A DNA stretch of 64,000 nucleotides, taken from assembly GCF_019966595.1 (NCBI RefSeq), contig NZ_JAINFJ010000005.1:277924-341923 (forward strand). Direction: 5' to 3'. The notes under the pieces were generated by a model. The model had not been told where the DNA came from. It did no database searches and saw only the letters and a program-made list of their open reading frames with translations. The DNA is from Oricola indica (GTDB lineage Bacteria > Pseudomonadota > Alphaproteobacteria > Rhizobiales > Rhizobiaceae). A program made the translations under genes and the position numbers. Shown here in pieces: positions 46,375-55,806 of this stretch. Every line of letters starts with the position of its first letter. Position 1 is the stretch's first letter.

Positions 46375-47757
46375 CTACTCCGCCGGTTCAGGCTGCTCCA
46401 CGGCCGACACGCGGGCGCTGTCGGGAATGATCAGCGACAAGATGATCGCAGTCAGGCCGCTGAGCGTGATCGGCGTTGCAAACACACGCTGCACGATATC
46501 CGGCAATTGCTTGACCGCATCCGGCACAAGGGTCACGCCGAGGCCGAGACCGAACGACACCGCCATGATGTAGATCTTGCGCCGGTCGATTTCCTGAGAC
46601 GCGAGAATTCGGATACCCGCCACCGCGATGGACCCGAAAAGCACCAGCGTCGCGCCGCCCAGAACCGATTTCGGGACGAGCAGGAAGATGCCGCCGATGA
46701 TCGGGAAGAACCCGAGCACCACCAGAATGCCCGCGATGTAATATCCGACATGTCGGCTGGCCACGCCCGTCATCTGGATGACGCCGTTGTTCTGGCTGAA
46801 GGTCGTGTTCGGAAACGTGTTGAAAATCGCGGCGATCCCGGAGTTCACACCGTCAGCGAGGACACCGCCCTTGATCCGTTTCATATAGACCTCGCCCTCC
46901 ACCGGTTCGCCGGAGATCACCGAGTTGGCCGTCAGGTCGCCCGTCGTCTCGATTGCCGTGATCAGGTAGACGAAAGCGATCGGGATAAAAAGCGCGAAAT
47001 CGAACGAGAAACCGAACTTGAACGGTATCGGGATCGCGAAGAACGGTTGCGATCCGAAGCTGGAGAAATTCACCTGACCGAGAATCGCGGCGACGATGAA
47101 ACCGGCCACAAGGCCGATCATGATCGCCGAAATCCGGATCATCGGGTTCTGCTGGAACGTCATCGCAAGGATAACGACCACCACCAGCAATCCGAGCATA
47201 AGGTTGATCGGGCTGCCGAAGCTCTCGCCTGCTCCCACGCCACCCGCGAAGTCGGTGAAACCGACCTTGACGAGACTGAGACCGATCACCGTGATCACGA
47301 TTCCGGTTACGGTCGGCGTGATGATGCGGTCCATCTTGTCGATGAACTGGCTGAGGATGACTTCAACCAGGCAACCGACAAGACACAGGCCGAAAATCAT
47401 CGCGAGGATGTCTTCCGGCGTTCCGCCCCGACCTTTGACCGCGAAACCCGCGGCAAGGATCGCGCCGAGGAATGCAAAGCTCGTCCCCTGAAGGCTGAGA
47501 AGTCCCGAGCCGACCGGCCCGACACGGCGACACTGTATGAAGGTCGCGACACCGGAAACGAAAAGGGACATCGCGATCAGGTATGGAACATGTTCGCCGA
47601 GGCCGAGAACGCCGCCGATCACCAGCGTCGGCGTCACGATACCGACAATGCTGGCCAGTATATGTTGCGCGGCAGCGAGAAAAGCCGGACCCGGCGGCGG
47701 CGTATCCGTCAGTGTATAGACGAGAGATCCATCCGTTTTTGCCTGATTATTCGCCAT
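46375..47757 (-). CDS. Nucleobase:cation symporter-2 family purine (xanthine/uric acid) permease
   Basis: A 460-residue inner-membrane protein with 12-14 segments. The NAT/NCS2 signature is present as FSQNNGVIQMTGVASRHVG (Q-N-x-G-x4-T), after the ITAIETTGDLTANS region that carries the substrate glutamate. This fits xanthine or urate uptake more than uracil. The ATG at 47757 follows AGGTGG by 5 bases; a GTG at 47766 would add three residues. It converges on erpA. Confidence 0.88.
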   Translation of the reverse strand: MANNQAKTDGSLVYTLTDTPPPGPAFLAAAQHILASIVGIVTPTLVIGGVLGLGEHVPYLIAMSLFVSGVATFIQCRRVGPVGSGLLSLQGTSFAFLGAILAAGFAVKGRGGTPEDILAMIFGLCLVGCLVEVILSQFIDKMDRIITPTVTGIVITVIGLSLVKVGFTDFAGGVGAGESFGSPINLMLGLLVVVVILAMTFQQNPMIRISAIMIGLVAGFIVAAILGQVNFSSFGSQPFFAIPIPFKFGFSFDFALFIPIAFVYLITAIETTGDLTANSVISGEPVEGEVYMKRIKGGVLADGVNSGIAAIFNTFPNTTFSQNNGVIQMTGVASRHVGYYIAGILVVLGFFPIIGGIFLLVPKSVLGGATLVLFGSIAVAGIRILASQEIDRRKIYIMAVSFGLGLGVTLVPDAVKQLPDIVQRVFATPITLSGLTAIILSLIIPDSARVSAVEQPEPAE

Positions 47758-47930
47758 TTTGACCACCTATGCTCATTATCGCGTCCCCTTCGTCACGAAA
47801 CTCCGCCCAAGGAAAAGCTGAGCATTAATCATGCCAATCCGGCTGTTCGGGCTCGGGAAACGGCTTTACGCGTCCGCCATGCGGGGATACCTACGGACGG
47901 ACGGAATTGTGCGGAAACCGGAGCGTCACC

Positions 47931-48713
47931 GTGAAAATCGCGACCTGGAACATCAACGGCGTCAAGGCGCGGATCGACACGGTCATAAGCTGGCTGGAAC
48001 AGTCTCAACCAGACATTGCCTGCCTGCAGGAGATCAAGTCGGTGGACGAGAACTTCCCGAGCGAGCCCTTCGAGGCGCTCGGCTACCATGTCGAGACCCA
48101 TGGCCAGAAAGGGTTCAACGGCGTCGCCATCCTGTCGAAATTGCCCTTCGACGAGGTCAATCGCGGCCTGCCCGGCGACGATTCGGACGAACAGGCCCGC
48201 TTCATCGAAGGCGTTTTCTCGACGGAGAATGGCGTGGTGCGCGTCGTCTCGCTCTATCTGCCCAACGGTAATCCGGTCGACAGCGAGAAGTTTCCCTACA
48301 AGCTTTCCTGGATGGAGCGATTGCATCAATGGGCCGAGGCGCGCCTGGCACTTGAGGAGCCCTTTATCCTGGCCGGCGACTACAACGTGATCCCGCAACC
48401 GGAGGACTGCCGCGATCCGAAAGTGTGGGAGGGCGACGCGCTGTTCCGCCCGGAAAGCCGCTCGGCTTTCCGCCGGCTCGTCGGGCTGGGACTGACGGAA
48501 GCCGTGCGCAGCGTCACCGACGACCCGGGTGTCTACACCTTCTGGGACTACCAGGGCGGCGCCTGGCAGAAGAACAACGGCATTCGCATCGACCATTTGC
48601 TCCTGTCGCCGGAAGCCGCCAACCGGCTCCGCGCGGCAGACATCGAAAAGCATGTGCGCGCCTGGGAAAAACCGTCGGACCATGTGCCCGTGGTGATCGA
48701 CTACGCCGCCTGA
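47931..48713 (+). CDS. xthA: Exodeoxyribonuclease III
   Basis: A 260-residue AP endonuclease and 3-prime exonuclease of base excision repair. Catalytic motifs are IATWNINGVKARID, CLQEIKS (metal Glu), GDYNVIP, RIDHLLLS and SDHVPVVIDY (general base His). The GTG start gives the usual opening and follows GGAG at 47920-47923 with 7-base spacing. A TTG at 47907 is in frame but has no support. Confidence 0.95.
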   Translation: MKIATWNINGVKARIDTVISWLEQSQPDIACLQEIKSVDENFPSEPFEALGYHVETHGQKGFNGVAILSKLPFDEVNRGLPGDDSDEQARFIEGVFSTENGVVRVVSLYLPNGNPVDSEKFPYKLSWMERLHQWAEARLALEEPFILAGDYNVIPQPEDCRDPKVWEGDALFRPESRSAFRRLVGLGLTEAVRSVTDDPGVYTFWDYQGGAWQKNNGIRIDHLLLSPEAANRLRAADIEKHVRAWEKPSDHVPVVIDYAA

Positions 48714-48773
48714 AAAGCAGCGTCTTTGCCGATCACTCGATGCGTGGTACCCTCCGCTCAGGAGGAACAGGCC

Positions 48774-49043
48774 ATGATGCTTCGTTCTGCGCTTCTTTCC
48801 CTCACTCTCGCCGCGGCGTCCATCGCCGCGCAGCCGGCGCTGTCTGCGCCTGACTGCACATGCCGCGGGAACGGGCAGAATATTCCGGAAGGTCAGACTG
48901 TCTGCCTGAAAACAGCATCGGGCAACAAGCTCGCCCGCTGTGAGCGCGTGCTGAACAACACCTCCTGGAAAATGCTTGGCGAGGAATGCCCGGTTGCCCG
49001 GCTGCCGCGCCAATCGGCGTGGCCGGCTGCCATCAACAGCTGA
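48774..49043 (+). CDS. Small secreted cysteine-rich protein
   Basis: An 89-residue protein with a signal peptide (MMLRSALLSLTLAAASIAAQPALSA in type, cleavage after about residue 25), leaving a short mature part containing five cysteines: DCTCRG, TVCLKT, ARCERV, EECPV. An AGGAGG site lies 8 bases upstream. No family is recognised and the cysteines suggest disulfides in the periplasm. It follows xthA but with a 60-bp gap of its own. Confidence 0.65.
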   Translation: MMLRSALLSLTLAAASIAAQPALSAPDCTCRGNGQNIPEGQTVCLKTASGNKLARCERVLNNTSWKMLGEECPVARLPRQSAWPAAINS

Positions 49044-49079
49044 TCGTATTTGGTACGCGGGCAGCCTGCCTGAAGCGGA

Positions 49080-49892
49080 TCAATTGCCCGAAGATTGGGC
49101 CGCCAGCGCGATCGCCGTACGGCGGTCTGCTTCGGAGGAGATCGCGAAGGCTTCTTCCTGCAGCGCACGAATCCAGTGCACTTCCGGATCACGCGCCTTG
49201 CCGAGCGCCCTCGTCATGAAAGAGAGGCCGCGCACGGTCTTGCCGGAATCGAATAGGATCTTTCCAAGCATCGCCTCCGCGCCGACATGGCCCTTGTTGG
49301 CGGCCAGATTGAACCAGCGCGCCGCCTGGACCGAATCGGTCGTCCCGCCCTCACCGCTTAAATACATGCGGCCCAGTTCGAACTGAGCATCCGCATCGCC
49401 GAACTGGCTCGCCGCCTGCAGGTAAAGCTGACGCGCCCGCAAGGGATCGGCACTAATCGGCGAGTTGGGGATGCCACGACGCAGATAACTCGCGAGCGAC
49501 ATCAGCGAATGCGCGATGAATGTCTCGTCGCGCGTACCTGGCGCCGCGCCTTCGTTGACGAGCCCTTCATAGAGCCGAAACGCCTCGTAGTCGTCTTCCT
49601 TCACGCCGTCGCCGGAGGCATACATTGTCGCCAGCTTCCAGCGGGCGCCGGCATGGCCGTGCTCGGCGGCATCGCGATAGGCCTTGAGAGCCTCGTCCTT
49701 GCGACCGCTCTTGTAGGCGGAGAAGCCGAACTTGAACATCGCCCACGGCCCCTTCTGGTCGCCGTCGGAGGATTGCGCGTAACTCGGCACGGTCTGCGCG
49801 GTGGCGAGACCAAGGGCCAGGCCGCACATTGCCACGAACGAAGCGCCAAAGGCGCGATGAGTGTTGCTTTTCTCAGACCGCATCGTGGTCAT
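49080..49892 (-). CDS. exoR: ExoR-like periplasmic Sel1-repeat protein
   Basis: A 270-residue protein with a signal peptide (cleaved near SYAQ-SS, about residue 40) and several Sel1/TPR-like repeats of 36 residues: GRKDEALKAYRDAAEHGHAGARWKLATMYASGDG, FGDADAQFELGRMYLSGEGG, GHVGAEAMLGKILFDSG. Length and layout match rhizobial ExoR, the periplasmic inhibitor of the ExoS-ChvI two-component system that controls exopolysaccharide and motility. No exoS/chvI is nearby, so this is by similarity alone. A short ORF ends 8 bp before its start. Confidence 0.72.
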   Translation of the reverse strand: MTTMRSEKSNTHRAFGASFVAMCGLALGLATAQTVPSYAQSSDGDQKGPWAMFKFGFSAYKSGRKDEALKAYRDAAEHGHAGARWKLATMYASGDGVKEDDYEAFRLYEGLVNEGAAPGTRDETFIAHSLMSLASYLRRGIPNSPISADPLRARQLYLQAASQFGDADAQFELGRMYLSGEGGTTDSVQAARWFNLAANKGHVGAEAMLGKILFDSGKTVRGLSFMTRALGKARDPEVHWIRALQEEAFAISSEADRRTAIALAAQSSGN

Positions 49893-49900
49893 GATACTCG

Positions 49901-49999
49901 TTACTTCCCGGAGACCGGTGTGTCTGCGTGGCTCTTCTGCGCGATGTCGGCCTTGCGGCGACGTGACAGACCGGCCTTCGAAACGACTTCGGTGTCCAT
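49901..49999 (-). CDS. Candidate 32-codon small protein or leader ORF before exoR
   Basis: An ORF of 32 codons (MDTEVVSKAGLSRRRKADIAQK...) with an ACAGGAA ribosome site 4 bases before its ATG. Its stop is 8 bp before the exoR start, so the two could be translationally linked. The product is basic and hydrophilic. No homologue is recognised, and it might be a chance frame. Confidence 0.4.
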   Translation of the reverse strand: MDTEVVSKAGLSRRRKADIAQKSHADTPVSGK

Positions 50000-50198
50000 A
50001 TATTCCTGTCCCTTGTCCCGCCAGATCGCTTGACCCGTCGCGAAACACCGTTGCGATGCGCCCGGTTTATGGCGGCAAATGGGCACAATGCCCGGCAGGC
50101 TTTCTAATCGGTTTCTTAGCGCAATAGTGTTGCCAATTCGTCACAAGATCTGCGCATCCGCGCATTCACGCGCCGGACACGGCAATCAAGCCACAAAC

Positions 50199-50228
50199 GA
50201 AAACCCCGCCGCAATGCGACGGGGTTCG
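50199..50228 (-). terminator. Terminator of the FadL-like gene
   Basis: On the minus strand AACCCCGTCGC and GCGGCGGGGTT pair around ATT and are followed by TTCGTTT, 22 bp after the stop codon. Confidence 0.8.
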
Positions 50229-50250
50229 AAGTGGTGAATTCGGTGGATGA

Positions 50251-51507
50251 TCAGAACTTGATCAGCAGATTGCCACCAAGCGCATAGGACCAGTCGTTCC
50301 CGACTGAATAGGCAAACGTGTCGCCAGGCCCATCCGCGCCAAGTTGTTGCGCAACCGACCCTGAGGTCAGATAGCTGACTGCGCCGCCAACGCTGAGCTT
50401 CGTATTGCTGTTTGCGGCAATCGCCAAGCCACCGCCCAGCGTCCAGGTATCCGTGAAGACATCCTCAGTCGTAGATACACCCTGATCCCACGTCAGGCTG
50501 AGCGAACCCGACACCATGTCGTTGAAGGCGTGCCCTACGCCACCAGAGACAGTCCAGCCATCCTTCCAGAAGTACTCCAAATTCGTATCCCTATCCCCGG
50601 TCGGAGGCGGAAAGGAAATCGTATAATCCAGTGTTTGGACCACACTCCAATCTGTCCATTTCACCGAACCAAAAGCCAACCATCCGGGCGCGATACCGGA
50701 CTGGGCCTTCAATTCGACGGATTGCGGCAATCTGCCATGACCAAGAGTGGAGAAGTCCGCAGCCCCGCCTAACAGAGTGTCGCCAGTAGCTGTGTCAAAG
50801 AAACGAAAGCTTCCGCCCGGATCATGCTTGACACCTGATCGATACATAAGTTGTGCGCGAAGCGCGATTTCCGGAATCTCGTAGGCAACGCCTACACGAT
50901 AACCAAGCTCATATTGACCGTTGAACGAAAGCGTACCGGAGTTCTCGCCTGCACTGCTCCCGCCAAAGGGCTCTAGTGGGCTACCAATACCGTTAAGATA
51001 GGTCATGTCTGCGAGACTGACAGTCTCGGAGTAGGTGAAATTCTCGCCGAAAACCCCACCGATAATCCATGCCCGACCTTTCCCTAGATCGAACTTGAAC
51101 CCACAAGTCGCCCCAATTTCATTGGATGTGAAGTTCTTGGTGACCGTCCCGGTTCCATCGAGCCGGCCCGCCGCGATAGCCTGATCGCCGTAGGTAGCAC
51201 CGCCACCATAAGCGTCAGTCATCGTCGCGGCACAGCGAAGATCATCATTCACATCAAGCTTAAATGCCAAAGAAGGAACGACGTAGGCGTCGCTATAGTC
51301 ACCATCTGTTGCAGGCGCTCCACCAATCATCTCGTAGCCGCGTTGCGGCATCACGTAGACCGCCCCGAGCCGCGTAACAGCGCCACCTTCTTCATAAAGG
51401 ATGTCGGTGTCGGCCGTGCCGCGGCTGAATCCTCCCGCCATCGCGACACTTGTCAGCGCAGTCGCGAAACCAAGACCGATTGTGATTGTTCTTATGCCCC
51501 TGGTCAT
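50251..51507 (-). CDS. FadL-family outer membrane transport protein
   Basis: An outer-membrane beta-barrel of 418 residues after a signal peptide ending VAMAGG-F. The sequence shows the FadL/OmpP1 features of alternating beta strands, NEIGATCGF and GSGVKHDPGG-like RSGVKHDPGGSF, WTDWSVVQTLD and a C-terminal ALGGNLLIKF with the aromatic end residue. It probably imports hydrophobic compounds such as fatty acids or aromatics. GGAGG lies 8 bases before the ATG. Codon use is less GC-rich than its neighbours (many AAT, TAT, TCA), so it may be recently acquired. Confidence 0.85.
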   Translation of the reverse strand: MTRGIRTITIGLGFATALTSVAMAGGFSRGTADTDILYEEGGAVTRLGAVYVMPQRGYEMIGGAPATDGDYSDAYVVPSLAFKLDVNDDLRCAATMTDAYGGGATYGDQAIAAGRLDGTGTVTKNFTSNEIGATCGFKFDLGKGRAWIIGGVFGENFTYSETVSLADMTYLNGIGSPLEPFGGSSAGENSGTLSFNGQYELGYRVGVAYEIPEIALRAQLMYRSGVKHDPGGSFRFFDTATGDTLLGGAADFSTLGHGRLPQSVELKAQSGIAPGWLAFGSVKWTDWSVVQTLDYTISFPPPTGDRDTNLEYFWKDGWTVSGGVGHAFNDMVSGSLSLTWDQGVSTTEDVFTDTWTLGGGLAIAANSNTKLSVGGAVSYLTSGSVAQQLGADGPGDTFAYSVGNDWSYALGGNLLIKF

Positions 51508-51820
51508 ATGTTCCTCCAAACCATGTAGTTACATAATTGCAGGAGCTCTTGCGCATTTTTCAAGCACATTCTGGCCAACGTGACGCCACATTCGGGCTCC
51601 GCCTCGAATGCGAAAATCTGCGATATTCGCAAAGTCCGGACCTTACGTTTACGTCAACGGGATGCCGGGCTCGAAATTCGACGAAAATGCCCGGTTTTTG
51701 CGATCATGGAGCCCAAAAAGGTCAGAAGACTCTGCAAATCGGCTATTGTTGCAAAACCGTCACATCGCATTGTTTTTTCCCGCCGAGGTTGCGATCGCGG
51801 CGGGAAAATGCCGTCGCGGA
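51508..51820. other. Intergenic region between the FadL-like gene and valS
   Basis: About 310 bp without a supported gene and less GC-rich than its surroundings. It must contain the FadL-gene promoter. An 11-bp inverted repeat TTTTCCCGCCG/CGGCGGGAAAA at 51775-51808 follows valS, but the tails are the wrong way round for a normal terminator. No RNA gene is apparent. Confidence 0.5.
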
Positions 51821-54634
51821 TCAGCCGATCTGCTCGATTCGCGCCAGCGCGGCCTTGAGCGAATCACGCTCCGGCACGGCCTCGGCCAGTTTCTCGCGCT
51901 CTCCAGCGACGACCTCTGGCTTGGCGTTGGCGACGAATTTTTCGTTCGCCAGCTTGCCTTCGAGCTTCTTGATATCGCCTTCGATCTTGCCGATCGCCTT
52001 GGTGAGACGCGCGCGTTCCGCATCGACATCGATCAGGCCGCCCAGCGGCAGGCAGGCCGTCGCTTCGCCGACGACGATCTGCGCGGAGCCACGCGGCACC
52101 GCGCTTTCCACAACGATGTCCTCGACACGCGCCAGGCGCTTGATCGCCGGTTCGTGGCGCAGCAGCCTTGCGCGGGTCTCCTCTGCAGCATCGACCATAA
52201 CCAGCGGTGCGGTCGCCGAAGCCGGCACGTTCATTTCGGAGCGAACGGACCGGATACCGGTGACGAGGTCGATCAGCCAGTTGATCTCGCCGGCCGCATC
52301 ATCGTCCTCGAATTCGGAATGCGGCCATTCGGCGTGGCAGATCAGCGCCTGCCGGTCCTCGGCAGTCAGCGCCCACAATTCCTCCGTCATGAACGGCATG
52401 AACGGGTGGAGCAGCTTATAGACCTCGTCGAGCACATAGCCCGCGCAGGCCTGCGCTTCCTTCTTGGCGTCCTCGTCGTCGCCGTTGAAGATCGGCTTGA
52501 GCAGTTCCAGGTACCAGTCGCAGAACGTGTTCCAGACGAAACGGTAGGCCGCGCCGGCCGCCTCGTTGAACCGGTACTGGTCGATTCCCGCCGAGACGTC
52601 CCGCGATGCCCGCGACAGTTCCGTCAGGATCCAGCGGTTGATCTGCAGCTTCGCGTCTTCCGGGCGGAAATCCGGGGCATGTACCACACCGTTCATCTCC
52701 GCGAAGCGCGTCGCGTTCCAAAGCTTGGTGCCGAAATTGCGGTAGCCGGCGATACGCGCCGGATCGAGCTTCACGTCCCTGCCCTGCGCCGCCATGATCG
52801 CCAGCGTGAAACGCAACGCGTCCGCACCGTATTCCTCGATCAGTTCCAGCGGATCGATGACGTTGCCCTTCGACTTCGACATCTTGGCGCCGAACTTGTC
52901 GCGGACCAGCGCATGGACATAGACGGTGTCGAACGGCTCGACGGGCGTGCCCTCGTCATCCTTCATGAAATGAAGGCCCATCATCATCATCCGGGCGACC
53001 CAGAAGAAGATGATGTCGAAGCCGGTCACCAGCACATTGGTCGGATACCAGGTCTTCAGCGCTTCTGTCTGTTCCGGCCAGCCAAGCGTCGAAAAGGGCC
53101 ACAGGGCCGAGGAGAACCACGTGTCGAGCACGTCCTCGTCGCGGACGAGTTCGACATCCTCGCCATAATGCGCCTTCGCGGCGGCGGCGGCTTCGGCCTC
53201 GCTCTTTTCGACGAATACCGTCCCATCGGGACCGTACCAAGCCGGGATCTGGTGCCCCCACCAGAGCTGGCGCGAGACGCACCAGGGCTGGATGTTCTCC
53301 ATCCAGTTGAAATAGGTGTTTTCCCAGCTCTTCGGCACGAACTGCGTGCGGCCTTCACGCACCGAGGCAATCGCCGGTTTCGCCAGTGTCGCCGCGTCGA
53401 CATACCACTGGTCGGTCAGGTAAGGCTCGATCGGCACGCCGCCCCGGTCGCCATGCGGCACCTGGTGCGTGTGCGGCTCCACGGCGGCGAGCAGCCCGCC
53501 TTCTTCCATGAGCCTGACCACCAGATCGCGCGCCGCAAACCGGTCCATGCCGTCGAGCTGGTCCCAGACACCACGCTGCGTGTCGGTCGGCGTCAAACCG
53601 TCGAGGAAATCCGCATTGCCTGTCAGCGTCACGGCGCCGTCGATCGTCAGAATGTTGATCGCAGGAAGATCCTGCCGTTTGCCGACCTCGAAATCGTTGA
53701 AGTCATGCGCGGGCGTCATCTTCACCGCGCCCGTACCGGCCTCCGGATCGGGATATTCGTCTGCGACGATCGGGATGCGCCGGCCGACGAGCGGCAGCAC
53801 GACATGCTTGCCGACGAGATCCCTGTAGCGCGGGTCGTCCGGGTGCACGGCAACGCCGGTATCGCCCAGCATGGTCTCCGGACGCGTGGTCGCCACGACA
53901 AGGTAGTCGCGCGTTTCGTAGCCGGCTGGCTCGCCGTCGGACGGCTTCCACGCCGTGCGATTGCCTTCCTCGTCAAGATTGTACGGGTGCTCGTAGGTCG
54001 CGCCGTCTGCCAGCGGATAGCGGAAATGCCAGAGGTTGCCGTCGATTTCCTTCTGCTCCACCTCGAGATCGGAAATCGCCGTGTGCAGCTTCGGGTCCCA
54101 GTTGACCAGCCGCTTGTCCTTGTAGATCAGCCCTTCCTTGTAGAGCCTGACAAACACCTCCAGAACGGCCTCGGAAAGCCCATCATCCATGGTGAAACGT
54201 TCGCGCGACCAGTCGCAGGACGCGCCGAGACGTTTCAGCTGGTTGAAGATCATGCCGCCGGATTCGTTCTTCCACTGCCAGACGCGCTCGATGAACTTTT
54301 CGCGGCCCATCTGCCTGCGGCTCATGTTCTCGCCGCTCTCGGCCAGTTGCCGCTCCACGACCATCTGCGTCGCGATGCCGGCATGGTCCATGCCCGGCTG
54401 CCAAAGCACGTTGCGGCCATTCATCCGCTGGTAGCGGATCATGATGTCCTGCAGCGTGTTGTTGAGCGCATGGCCCATATGCAGCGAACCGGTAACGTTC
54501 GGCGGCGGAATCACGATGCAGAAGGGGTCGGCGCCTTCTTTGGCACCGGCGCCGGCGACGAAGGCGTCGGCATCCTCCCAGATTTTGGCAATTCTCGGTT
54601 CGACGCTGGCAGCGTCAAAGGTCTTGTCAAGCAT
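51821..54634 (-). CDS. valS: Valine-tRNA ligase
   Basis: A 937-residue class I synthetase. The HIGH motif is PNVTGSLHMGHALNNTLQD, the KMSKS motif KMSKSKGNVIDPLEL, the zinc-free insertion for editing spans about 190-410, and a C-terminal coiled coil (AIGKIEGDIKKLEGKLANEKF) ends the protein. Size fits the bacterial family. A plus-strand frame of 1023 codons on top of it is only an antisense shadow. Confidence 0.96.
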   Translation of the reverse strand: MLDKTFDAASVEPRIAKIWEDADAFVAGAGAKEGADPFCIVIPPPNVTGSLHMGHALNNTLQDIMIRYQRMNGRNVLWQPGMDHAGIATQMVVERQLAESGENMSRRQMGREKFIERVWQWKNESGGMIFNQLKRLGASCDWSRERFTMDDGLSEAVLEVFVRLYKEGLIYKDKRLVNWDPKLHTAISDLEVEQKEIDGNLWHFRYPLADGATYEHPYNLDEEGNRTAWKPSDGEPAGYETRDYLVVATTRPETMLGDTGVAVHPDDPRYRDLVGKHVVLPLVGRRIPIVADEYPDPEAGTGAVKMTPAHDFNDFEVGKRQDLPAINILTIDGAVTLTGNADFLDGLTPTDTQRGVWDQLDGMDRFAARDLVVRLMEEGGLLAAVEPHTHQVPHGDRGGVPIEPYLTDQWYVDAATLAKPAIASVREGRTQFVPKSWENTYFNWMENIQPWCVSRQLWWGHQIPAWYGPDGTVFVEKSEAEAAAAAKAHYGEDVELVRDEDVLDTWFSSALWPFSTLGWPEQTEALKTWYPTNVLVTGFDIIFFWVARMMMMGLHFMKDDEGTPVEPFDTVYVHALVRDKFGAKMSKSKGNVIDPLELIEEYGADALRFTLAIMAAQGRDVKLDPARIAGYRNFGTKLWNATRFAEMNGVVHAPDFRPEDAKLQINRWILTELSRASRDVSAGIDQYRFNEAAGAAYRFVWNTFCDWYLELLKPIFNGDDEDAKKEAQACAGYVLDEVYKLLHPFMPFMTEELWALTAEDRQALICHAEWPHSEFEDDDAAGEINWLIDLVTGIRSVRSEMNVPASATAPLVMVDAAEETRARLLRHEPAIKRLARVEDIVVESAVPRGSAQIVVGEATACLPLGGLIDVDAERARLTKAIGKIEGDIKKLEGKLANEKFVANAKPEVVAGEREKLAEAVPERDSLKAALARIEQIG

Positions 54635-54718
54635 GTGGAAATGTCCGCGAGCGAAGTCGGTGGTTCAGCGCCCGTGTAAATCCGAAGCCCGCGCGCCTGT
54701 CAACAAAGCGGGAAGGCG

Positions 54719-55684
54719 TCAGGCGGTGCGGGGCTCGCCGCGAGCGATGCGTTCGATCTCGGCGCGCACGAGCCTTTCGACCAGCGACGGAAGGTTATTG
54801 TCGAGCCATTCCTGCAGCATCGGCCGCAGCATGTCCTCGGCCATGGCGTCCAGATCCGGAATGTCGCGCCGCTGCGTTATGCCGGACAGGCTGGAAAGCG
54901 ATTGCGATACGGTTTGAGAAACCGCGTCTGACACCAGCGCTGACGTGCGGCCAACGGCCGAGGGATGTGGCGTTTCGGCTTCGACCGTTCCCCGCAGGAG
55001 ATTACCGACTTCCCGGAATGCGCCGTCGTCGGCCTCGGTGAACCGGGAATCGTACTTGGCCCGCCGCTCGGCCAGGAGATCGCGGTCGATCTCGGAGAAT
55101 TCAACGGTCAGTTCCGCTTCAGCCTCGGAAATGTCCGGCGTCGCGGCACTTTCCGCCGGCGTCCTGACAGTATCGTCATCTTGAACGGTCTCCGGGAATG
55201 CGGTCACATCATCCACAGCTTCGGGCGTAACCGCTTCGTCAGAACGCGCGGGCTTCGATGCTTCGATTTCCTGCGCAAGATAGGCGGTCACCGCTGCGGC
55301 GATGTCGTCTTCCGGGCTTCTGACTTGATCCGGGCTCTTAACCGGGACCTCGGCCGCCGGCTTTGGCACATCCAGCTTCGGGGTATTCAGCTTCGGCGCA
55401 TCCGTCCTGGGCTCTTCCCTCACCTGCGAAAGCGGTGTCCGGGGCTGCTGCGGCGACATCGCCTGCGGTGCGCGCGGACGAACGGCTTCCGCGTCGTTGG
55501 CCGGCGCGGGCGGCACGGTGACAATCGGGTCCGCCGGCTTCGGCGCAACCGCCTCGACCTTCGGTTCCTCGGGCGGTCTGGACTGCGTCTCGCCGGCGTC
55601 GATAATCTTCCTGATCGACGCCAGGATCTCGTCCATCGAGGGTTGTTCGCGTAACGCGCTGCTCTGTGACATCAGTCTTACCAT
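54719..55684 (-). CDS. popZ: Polar organizing protein PopZ (DUF2497)
   Basis: A 321-residue polar scaffold protein. The N-terminal helix SMDEILASIRKIIDAGE and the C-terminal helices MLRPMLQEWLDNNLPSLVERLVRAEIERIARG are the PopZ hallmarks, which respectively recruit clients and form the polymer. The long middle is acidic and Pro-rich, expected to be disordered. In Caulobacter PopZ anchors the chromosome at the pole; in Agrobacterium it marks the growing pole. An ATG at 55684 with AGGG ahead was taken; one four codons later is possible. Confidence 0.9.
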   Translation of the reverse strand: MVRLMSQSSALREQPSMDEILASIRKIIDAGETQSRPPEEPKVEAVAPKPADPIVTVPPAPANDAEAVRPRAPQAMSPQQPRTPLSQVREEPRTDAPKLNTPKLDVPKPAAEVPVKSPDQVRSPEDDIAAAVTAYLAQEIEASKPARSDEAVTPEAVDDVTAFPETVQDDDTVRTPAESAATPDISEAEAELTVEFSEIDRDLLAERRAKYDSRFTEADDGAFREVGNLLRGTVEAETPHPSAVGRTSALVSDAVSQTVSQSLSSLSGITQRRDIPDLDAMAEDMLRPMLQEWLDNNLPSLVERLVRAEIERIARGEPRTA

Positions 55685-55806
55685 CGCCCTGGATTCGCGG
55701 GTCCATCCGGCGAATCACTTCCCAAGGTTAGCGGATGATCCGGCCGAAGAAAATTCGGCCAGCCGAGGCAGCCCGGCCAGCCCACAGGAATGAATTGGGT
55801 GTTAGG

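Noticed and set aside
51773-51808. Hairpin TTTTCCCGCCG/CGGCGGGAAAA after valS
   Set aside because: T-runs lie ahead of the stem on both strands and A-runs after it, so it does not have the form of an intrinsic terminator.
51608-54679. 1023-codon plus-strand frame
   Set aside because: It is antisense to valS, whose motifs are complete; long antisense frames are common in GC-rich DNA.
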